Source of the DNA: CAZOMR01 sp964580655
GTDB lineage: Bacteria; RBG-13-61-14; CAZOMR01
DNA length: 10,699 nt
Assembly: GCA_964580655.1 (NCBI GenBank)
Contig: CAZOMR010000111.1
Coordinates: forward strand, 1-10,699
Direction: 5' to 3'
Part shown: positions 1-5,330 of the stretch, piece after piece
Layout of the letters: each line of letters opens with the position of its first letter
Position numbering within the stretch: position 1 is the stretch's first letter
Made by a program: the position numbers and the translations under genes
The notes under the pieces: generated by a model
Told to the model about the DNA's origin: nothing
Database searches by the model: none
What the model saw: only the letters and a program-made list of their open reading frames with translations

Positions 1-70
1 CTGGGAGCAAAAAGCCGCCAACGTCTAAAACCCCCCCTTTTTATGTCGCAGGCCCGATTTTGGAGAAAGA

Positions 71-99
71 TTGACATAGCGAGCAGGCTATACTATTTT
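71..99 (+). promoter_or_regulatory. Possible sigma-70 promoter of the substrate-binding protein gene
   Basis: A perfect -35 hexamer TTGACA lies at 71-76. The 17-bp-spaced -10 candidate is TATTTT at 94-99. TATACT (89-94) is a better hexamer but sits only 12 bp from the -35. If TATTTT is used, transcription would start around 105-107, a few bases before the ATG at 111. The mRNA would then be nearly leaderless, which fits the lack of a Shine-Dalgarno sequence there. Confidence 0.4.
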
Positions 100-110
100 T
101 AATAATCAAG

Positions 111-1019
111 ATGAAAGGCATGTCCAGGTACCTGATGCTTATCCTGGCTCTTGTTCTTGTGCTGGGATCATCTCTGGCCGCTCACGCGGATGAGGACTTT
201 GTGCTTGTTTTAAGGTCGGGCGAGGATAAAATCAGCGATCGTGTTGCGGCTGGCTTCAGGGAAAAATTTGAAGGGCAGGTATTGGAGCTTTCGCTGGATA
301 AGGCCTCTAAGGAGGATGTTCAAGAAATAAAGGACCGAGGTCCCCGGATGCTGGTGGCAGTGGGTAATGGAGCGATCAAACTATCTTTAACATTTAGTGC
401 GGACATCCCGGTTATATTTTGCGGAGTTGATGAAATCACGCTGTTGAATATCTCCCGGAGAAACACTGTAGCCATAATCAATGAGAGCTCGCTTGTGGAT
501 CAGTTCAGGTCATTCAAGGAGTTTATGCCGGGTTTGAAGACCCTGGGTGTAATATATTCTCCGGGCCGCTCTCAAGGCTATATAAAAGAGGCGGAGTCTG
601 CGGCCAGAGAACACGGGATTACGCTTTTGGCAAGGCCGGTTGAGAGCATAAAAGATTTTCCCTCCACAGTGCGCGAGGTGATACCGCAGGTAAATGCTGT
701 TTGGGCTGTAAGCGACCCTGAATTCTCGAGCAGGGAAGCTTTTAATTATTTTCTGCTGATCGCTTTTGAGAACAGTGTCCCGGTGGTTGCAAGCTCGCCG
801 AGGCTGGTCAAATCAGGAGCCGTTTTTGCTTATGCTCCGGATTACAGGCTTGTGGGAGAGAAGGCCGCAGAGATTGCCCAGGAGATACTAAGCGGCCAGG
901 CACCGTGTTCCAAAAAAGTCAGCGTTATCTCCGGCCAGGCGGTTATTAATCAGAAAACGACGTCCTTGTTTAATATCCCTGTAGACGAGGAGATGAAAGA
1001 GAATGCTTTGCTGTATTGA
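111..1019 (+). CDS. ABC transporter substrate-binding protein (ABC_sub_bind / TrpX-like type), exported
   Basis: This 302-residue protein resembles the ABC_sub_bind family (Pfam PF04392), periplasmic binding proteins of ABC uptake systems with varied and often unknown ligands. Residues 1-26 form a signal peptide: Lys/Arg near the start, a Leu/Val-rich core at 8-19, and a probable cleavage site AHA|DE after residue 26. The mature part shows the two alternating alpha/beta lobes of the fold: an N-lobe ending near the VIFCGV segment, then a linker and the typical KTLGVIYSPG strand opening the second lobe. The C-terminus reads GEKAAEIAQEILSG, as is usual in the family. The ATG at 111 has no good ribosome-binding site; an in-frame ATG at 120 (MSRYLM) would also keep the signal peptide. 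No permease or ATPase gene is nearby, so it may serve a transporter encoded elsewhere or act as a stand-alone receptor. The next gene follows after 39 bp on the same strand. Confidence 0.8.
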   Translation: MKGMSRYLMLILALVLVLGSSLAAHADEDFVLVLRSGEDKISDRVAAGFREKFEGQVLELSLDKASKEDVQEIKDRGPRMLVAVGNGAIKLSLTFSADIPVIFCGVDEITLLNISRRNTVAIINESSLVDQFRSFKEFMPGLKTLGVIYSPGRSQGYIKEAESAAREHGITLLARPVESIKDFPSTVREVIPQVNAVWAVSDPEFSSREAFNYFLLIAFENSVPVVASSPRLVKSGAVFAYAPDYRLVGEKAAEIAQEILSGQAPCSKKVSVISGQAVINQKTTSLFNIPVDEEMKENALLY

Positions 1020-1058
1020 TTTTTGGCATCTCGCAAAGATTGAAATGTCAGGCAGGTT

Positions 1059-2162
1059 ATGAATTTGAATCAAGTCAATAATCTCTTAAGGGGTCTTGTT
1101 TTCGGTCTTGTCCTGCTGGTTATGGCGGCAATTATCGCGGGCTGTTCCAGCCAGTTCAAGAAGATTCTATCACCGGGCGAGACGATAAAAGAGGACATCC
1201 CATTAATAGGTTACCAGACCTGGGTGGATTTTGAGGTAAAAGCGGAGGTGGTTTACAGGCACCTGCAAGACACCGACAATGTTGCCAGGGCATTTAATTG
1301 GATAAAATTTAAAGAGAAGGGTGAAGATACAGGTCGGCTGGATACTCCTGGTGACGGGATCCACTTTTCTTCCAGGATAGCTGGCATTCCATTCAAGGGC
1401 CGCATGGTGCTTACCAGCTCGGAATTCGCTCAGCGGATAGAGATATTCCAGGTAATGAGTGTCTGGAGCAGACAGCAGTGGTGGAGGGAAACCCTTGATG
1501 ATGGCAGGGTTAGAATGCATCTGCGTATGTACACCGAATTGCCTGATATACCTTTTATGTCCGGTATTTTATCTCCCGAGATGATTGCAAGACAGGCAGG
1601 GAAGCGAATAGATTACTCCTTTGACAGGGTAAAAGCCGATCTTGAAGGACTCCCCCTGCCAGAGGAGTTCCCCGAGACCTGTCGGGGGAAAGTAGTTTCA
1701 TCAACCGCCAGAATCTACAGGACTGCGATAGAGATTGAAATGCCGCGGGCAGAAGTTTATGAATATATAACAAGGCTGAAAAATTTCAATCGCGCTTCTG
1801 AGATGCTGAACTTTGATTCCTTCACCGGTGCAGAGGTAGTCAGCAAGGTCGGCCAGCAATGCAGGGTAACCTCCATGCCGGATGCTCCGTTCGAGCTTTC
1901 AGGCAGAAGCCTTATTGTTGAGAGCAAGGAAAACCGGTTGATTCATCACTTGATCTACTTTGAAGAGTCCTTCGCAGGCTTCATTGTGAAACTGCGCAGA
2001 AAAGGAATTAACAACACCCTGCTTGAATACTCTTTCTACTACCAGATACCTGATTATTCATCGGAACAACTTGTAACCACGCTTCATGCCGTAAGCCAGC
2101 TTGATGGCGCGCTCAGGCTGGCGCTTCAGAACATCAGGGCTGAACTGGAATCCAATCCCTGA
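1059..2162 (+). CDS. Putative outer-membrane lipoprotein with two START/SRPBCC-like domains
   Basis: A 367-residue protein with an N-terminal hydrophobic stretch (13-28) ending in a lipobox, IAGC, with the lipidated Cys at residue 29. The +2 residue is Ser rather than Asp, so outer-membrane sorting is expected. The mature part appears to contain two related halves, roughly 55-198 and 220-364. Each opens with a beta-strand of the type V-x-F/I-E-V/M followed by helix (VYRHLQDTDN..., VYEYITRLKN...), continues as a strand-rich middle and ends in a long helix (GKRIDYSFDRVKADLE, DGALRLALQNIRAELE). This is the order of START/SRPBCC lipid-binding folds; the assignment rests on pattern, not on a search. 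Such a protein could carry or sense a hydrophobic ligand at the envelope. The ribosome-binding site is weak (CAGGCAGG just upstream). It lies 39 bp after the substrate-binding protein gene and is probably co-transcribed with it. Confidence 0.6.
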   Translation: MNLNQVNNLLRGLVFGLVLLVMAAIIAGCSSQFKKILSPGETIKEDIPLIGYQTWVDFEVKAEVVYRHLQDTDNVARAFNWIKFKEKGEDTGRLDTPGDGIHFSSRIAGIPFKGRMVLTSSEFAQRIEIFQVMSVWSRQQWWRETLDDGRVRMHLRMYTELPDIPFMSGILSPEMIARQAGKRIDYSFDRVKADLEGLPLPEEFPETCRGKVVSSTARIYRTAIEIEMPRAEVYEYITRLKNFNRASEMLNFDSFTGAEVVSKVGQQCRVTSMPDAPFELSGRSLIVESKENRLIHHLIYFEESFAGFIVKLRRKGINNTLLEYSFYYQIPDYSSEQLVTTLHAVSQLDGALRLALQNIRAELESNP

Positions 2163-2221
2163 AAATCATCATCCACGCCGGCCTGACTCATTCCAGCGGC
2201 ATTATGACCCTTTCGGCATGA

Positions 2222-2251
2222 TTGACTTTTACATGCGCCGTGGGATATAAA
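2222..2251 (+). promoter_or_regulatory. Sigma-70-like promoter of the glycosidase operon
   Basis: TTGACT (2222-2227) and TATAAA (2246-2251) are separated by 18 bp, each one mismatch from consensus. A start site near 2257-2259 would give a leader of about 20 nt before the ATG at 2278. It also lies downstream of the alternative GTG at 2254, which argues against that start. The promoter sits in the 115-bp gap after the lipoprotein gene, which contains no clear terminator. Confidence 0.55.
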
Positions 2252-2266
2252 AAGTGCAAGCAAGAC

Positions 2267-2277
2267 AGGGGGTGATC
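2267..2277 (+). promoter_or_regulatory. Extended Shine-Dalgarno site deciding the GH35 start
   Basis: AGGGGGTGATC abuts the ATG at 2278. It matches the complement of the usual bacterial 16S rRNA 3' end (AGGAGGTGATC) at 10 of 11 bases. The G-run lies 5 nt before the ATG. This favours 2278 over the in-frame GTG at 2254, which has no such site. Confidence 0.65.
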
Positions 2278-4332
2278 ATGGGTATTCAAGTCACTTCAAA
2301 AGGTCTTTTACTGGACGGGAACCTGACTCCTTTGATAAGCGGCACGCTTCACTACTGGCGCCTGGATGTTGAGAATTGGGGCCCGCTTCTGGACCTGGTC
2401 AAGGGGATGGGCTTTGATGTGGTGGAGACATATATTCCCTGGAGCGTACATGAGCTTGATAAGGGGAACTTCGATTTCGGAGACCATCGCAAGAACAGGG
2501 ACCTTGACAGGTTTTTGAAGCTCGTGAAGGAGCGCGGGTTGTGGGTCAGCGTGCGTCCCGGTCCGCACATCAATGCTGAGATTACCTATTTCGGTTATCC
2601 GAGGCGGGTGTTGGCTGATCCGGCGTGCCAGTCCCGGTCAGTGGACGGGGACCCTGTATGGCTTCCAGTTCCGCCAAAGATGTTTCCCGCCCCGAGCTAT
2701 GCGGCCGAGGCTTTTTACAAGGAGGTCGCTGGCTGGTATGACGCGGTTTGTCCGATAATCAGGGAGAATTTGTATCCAAAAGGGCCGGTCATCACGATCC
2801 AGACGGACAATGAGTTCTCAAACATGTTCCGGACATCGGCCTATGACCATGATTATCATCCCGATGCAATCAAGTTGTATCACGAGTTTCTCGAAGAGAA
2901 ATATAAGAGCATTGATGCGCTTAACAAGGCTTACCGATCAAGGTATTCAAAGTTTGATGAAGTCCTGCCTGCACGCGAGTTCGCGGCCAGGGACAGGGAC
3001 GACCTGCCATACTATCTCGACTGGGTGGAATACAGGGAATATTACATGTTCAATGCGCTCCGGCGCTTGAAGAGGATGTTTGAGGAACGCGGTATAGTCG
3101 GCATTCCCGTCACACATAACTATCCGTGCGGATATGACATGCCGCCGAACAATTACACCCTGATAGAAAGCGAGCTTGACTTTCATGGCCCGGACATGTA
3201 TCCACAGCGCAGGCAATACCTTGAGTTGAAGTCTCTGGTACAGTTCGCGGCTGGGCTTTCGCGATATCCTTGCATTCCAGAGTTTTCCTCTGGAGGGTTC
3301 CTGTGGAGCCTGCCGCTCGGTCTTGAGGATCAGAGATTCACAACACCTGCCACTTTCATGCACGGGATCAAGGGCATCAACTTCTACATGATAGTGGACA
3401 GGGAGAGATGGTATGGAGCGCCGGTATCCAGGGATGGCCGTAGGAGGCCCGGTTACTACGAGTTTTACTCACAGTTCAACAGGATTCTGAAAAGTTACCG
3501 GATACCCGAGCTGGAGAAGCAGACCGAGGTTCTGCTACTTTCCAACCGCGACTACGAGCGACTCCAGATAGCATCCACCATACTCGATCCCCTGCCGCCG
3601 ATCATGCCTGATATGTTGCCCCCGGAGGCACACTGCTCAGAGGAGTGCCTCGGCTTTGCCCAGCCCATCCAGATGGACGCCTGGATCATGGATCAGGCAT
3701 TCTTTTTCGGCCTGAATGCCGCAAAGATCACTTTTAACCGCGGCAATACCTCCCAGCCCCTTTCGGCTTTAAAGAAATACAAGGTGATCCTGGTAAGCAC
3801 ATTCGAGTTTCTGGCCCGCGAGGTCCAGGAAAAGCTCAAGGCCTATGCGGAGTCCGGAGGGTTCCTGGTACTTGGGCCGCACCTGCCTGATTTTGACGAG
3901 AATATGCAGGCATGCACTATTCTAAAAGACGCCTGTAAAGAGCCTCGCTTAATCGCAGGGAAGATGCCGGTTGTGGGTCATCATTGCGGAAGCGGCACAG
4001 TGGTCTGGATTCAGACCGTGCTTCCGCAGGCAGACAAGAAGACAAGGCCGGGCCAGACTACAATTCTCCTTCGCTCGCTTGCAGACCAGGCCGGCGTATC
4101 ATTCACCTATACCTGCGAGGACCCGGCAATTGATACTGTGCTTCATCAGGACTCACAAACGCGAATTCTGTTTATCGCGAATACAATGGATGATGATCGT
4201 AGCGCGGAGATCAAACTCGGGGCCAGGGAGACCCTGCTGGATGTTCAGAGCGGGGAGGAATTCAGCGGAGATGGCACGGCCAGTGTCCCGGTTCCGGGAT
4301 TCACTGTCCGGATAATGGAGGTTAGAACATGA
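2278..4332 (+). CDS. GH35-type beta-galactosidase-like glycosidase with GH42-like C-terminal part
   Basis: A 684-residue enzyme expected to cleave beta-linked (galactosyl-type) glycans with retention. The N-terminal TIM barrel carries GH35 landmarks: GTLHYWR (22-28), VETYIPWSVHE (49-59) and RPGPHINAE (93-101). The acid/base Glu is probably E179 in QTDNEF, where classical members have VENEY; the nucleophile is probably E335 in CIPEFSSGG. From about residue 417 the chain changes to an alpha/beta part (EVLLLSNRDY, YKVILVSTFEFL, GGFLVLGPHLP). This resembles the glutamine-amidotransferase-like trimerisation domain of GH42 enzymes, followed by a short beta-rich tail. No signal peptide is present, so it should be cytoplasmic and act on imported oligosaccharides. 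An in-frame GTG at 2254 would add eight residues, but the promoter and ribosome-binding site support 2278. The stop overlaps the next start (ATGA). The fold is fairly sure; the substrate is not. Confidence 0.82.
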   Translation: MGIQVTSKGLLLDGNLTPLISGTLHYWRLDVENWGPLLDLVKGMGFDVVETYIPWSVHELDKGNFDFGDHRKNRDLDRFLKLVKERGLWVSVRPGPHINAEITYFGYPRRVLADPACQSRSVDGDPVWLPVPPKMFPAPSYAAEAFYKEVAGWYDAVCPIIRENLYPKGPVITIQTDNEFSNMFRTSAYDHDYHPDAIKLYHEFLEEKYKSIDALNKAYRSRYSKFDEVLPAREFAARDRDDLPYYLDWVEYREYYMFNALRRLKRMFEERGIVGIPVTHNYPCGYDMPPNNYTLIESELDFHGPDMYPQRRQYLELKSLVQFAAGLSRYPCIPEFSSGGFLWSLPLGLEDQRFTTPATFMHGIKGINFYMIVDRERWYGAPVSRDGRRRPGYYEFYSQFNRILKSYRIPELEKQTEVLLLSNRDYERLQIASTILDPLPPIMPDMLPPEAHCSEECLGFAQPIQMDAWIMDQAFFFGLNAAKITFNRGNTSQPLSALKKYKVILVSTFEFLAREVQEKLKAYAESGGFLVLGPHLPDFDENMQACTILKDACKEPRLIAGKMPVVGHHCGSGTVVWIQTVLPQADKKTRPGQTTILLRSLADQAGVSFTYTCEDPAIDTVLHQDSQTRILFIANTMDDDRSAEIKLGARETLLDVQSGEEFSGDGTASVPVPGFTVRIMEVRT

Positions 4333-5195
4333 TCTCGGAAGATATTCAAATCATTGACCTGGATGCCACGCACTGGAATAATCTTCTAAAGCTCTTCGGG
4401 GGAGAGTTCTATGAGCACAGGCCGCAGAAAAAGGGGGCGGGGAGAGCGTCCCTTCGCATCATCCACCAGGAAGGCAAGGCATTGAAGGCCATCCACAGCC
4501 AGAAGGGACTGCTAAGGGATTTTGATTTTCCAGGACCGGATAGCCTGGAAGAGCTTGCCCGGCGCGAGGATGTGAAACGCATCCTTCTCGTGGAGCGCTC
4601 TGCTCCAAGGCGGCTCATGCACCAGGTCCAGTCCAGGCTCAGCCTCGATGACAACATGGTGGTCCAGGGTCTTACAATATACGAGTGCGTGAGGGACCAG
4701 TTTGAGAATAAAGGCTTCATGGTCTGGCCCGAAAGGCCGCTCCGGGATGTCAAGTATTCAGCGATCCAGGCCATCCTCAAGATGGCCATACCTGCTGAAG
4801 AATTAGTCATGCTCGTTATTTTTGACACCGAGGGAAACACCGAGGATCTGAGCGGGTTCCCCATTCTCACAAGCCTTGTGCTCCGCTTTGATTCAAAGCA
4901 CGAGATTGACCTCTTTACTACCACTGACGGGCTGGTCCCGAACGGGCTCACGCTGGGCAAGGACTGGCGCAAGGATTACAAGAAAATCCTGGAATCAGCC
5001 AGAAAGACCTGGGGCAAGGTGTTTCTCGGTATATTCACAGACCTGGCCGGCATGGCCGAACTAGACAAGACCCCCATGCCCGGGCAGGCCAAGGCACTGC
5101 TTGAAATGGAAAAGGGGGAAAAGCTCATCATTGATCCCTTCCCCATGCGCCTCAAGATGATGCTGAAAATGGGCGGATTGGCGGGAAAAAAATAA
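4329..5195 (+). CDS. Unrecognised 288-residue protein translationally coupled to the GH35 gene
   Basis: I do not recognise this protein. It starts at the ATG of an ATGA overlap with the GH35-type gene, with GGAGGTT at 4317-4323 giving a good ribosome-binding site, so translation is likely coupled. It has no signal peptide or membrane segment and appears soluble and cytoplasmic. Two parts can be guessed. Residues 1 to about 135 are mixed alpha/beta with many basic residues and a VKRILLVERSAPRRL segment. From about 140 there is a helix, a hydrophobic strand (ELVMLVIFDTEG), then alternating strands and helices (SLVLRFDSKHEIDLFTTTDG, GKVFLGIFTDLAGM) and a basic Met-rich C-terminal helix. No catalytic motif stands out. 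Close coupling suggests a partner or accessory to the glycosidase, or a role in the same pathway. Coding status is well supported by length, frame and spacing. Confidence 0.75.
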   Translation: MISEDIQIIDLDATHWNNLLKLFGGEFYEHRPQKKGAGRASLRIIHQEGKALKAIHSQKGLLRDFDFPGPDSLEELARREDVKRILLVERSAPRRLMHQVQSRLSLDDNMVVQGLTIYECVRDQFENKGFMVWPERPLRDVKYSAIQAILKMAIPAEELVMLVIFDTEGNTEDLSGFPILTSLVLRFDSKHEIDLFTTTDGLVPNGLTLGKDWRKDYKKILESARKTWGKVFLGIFTDLAGMAELDKTPMPGQAKALLEMEKGEKLIIDPFPMRLKMMLKMGGLAGKK

Positions 5196-5202
5196 TTCCC
5201 GC
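5181..5202 (+). other. Small stem-loop across the stop codon of the 288-residue gene
   Basis: GCGGGAA (5181-5187) and TTCCCGC (5196-5202) form a perfect 7-bp stem around an A-rich 8-nt loop that contains the TAA stop. No T-run follows, so it is not a classical terminator. It may affect mRNA stability or re-initiation downstream. It could also be chance. Confidence 0.4.
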
Positions 5203-5210
5203 GAAAGAAA

Positions 5211-5330
5211 ATGAGAAGCCTGCTCCAGACCCTAGAGGGATACTGGAGAGTGGTTACGCCTGAAGGCGAGCGCAAACCAGGATTCTTTGTGCTAAAGGAA
5301 ATAGCGGCTGATATTTTGGAGAGTGAATGA
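5211..5330 (+). CDS. Possible 39-residue micro-ORF coupled to the GH63-like gene
   Basis: An ATG at 5211 opens a 39-codon frame that fills the gap between the 288-residue gene and the GH63-like gene. It ends at TGA 5328-5330, overlapping the next ATG (5327-5329) in the same ATGA arrangement seen at 4329. The peptide begins MRSLLQTLEGYWRVV, is amphipathic, ends acidic (DILESE), and has no signal or membrane segment. The weak point is the start: the upstream bases (GCGAAAGAAA) give only a poor ribosome-binding site. Translation might depend on re-initiation after the preceding stop, which lies in the same frame 15 bp upstream. I do not recognise it. It may be a leader-type peptide coupling translation of the next gene, a degraded C-terminal piece of the upstream gene, or a chance frame. 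Confidence 0.3.
   Translation: MRSLLQTLEGYWRVVTPEGERKPGFFVLKEIAADILESE

Noticed and set aside
1..28. Possible C-terminal tail of an upstream gene (frame 2, ending ...AANV, stop TAA at 26-28)
   Set aside because: Nine codons are too few to support a call; the rest of 1-70 shows nothing firm apart from a C7 run at 31-37.
2254..2277. GTG start eight codons upstream for the GH35-type gene
   Set aside because: The promoter at 2222-2251 would start RNA after this GTG, and the extended ribosome-binding site abuts the ATG at 2278.
2947..3363. Minus-strand open frame within the GH35-type gene
   Set aside because: The GH35 catalytic region is coded on the other strand here; no family resemblance or ribosome-binding site.
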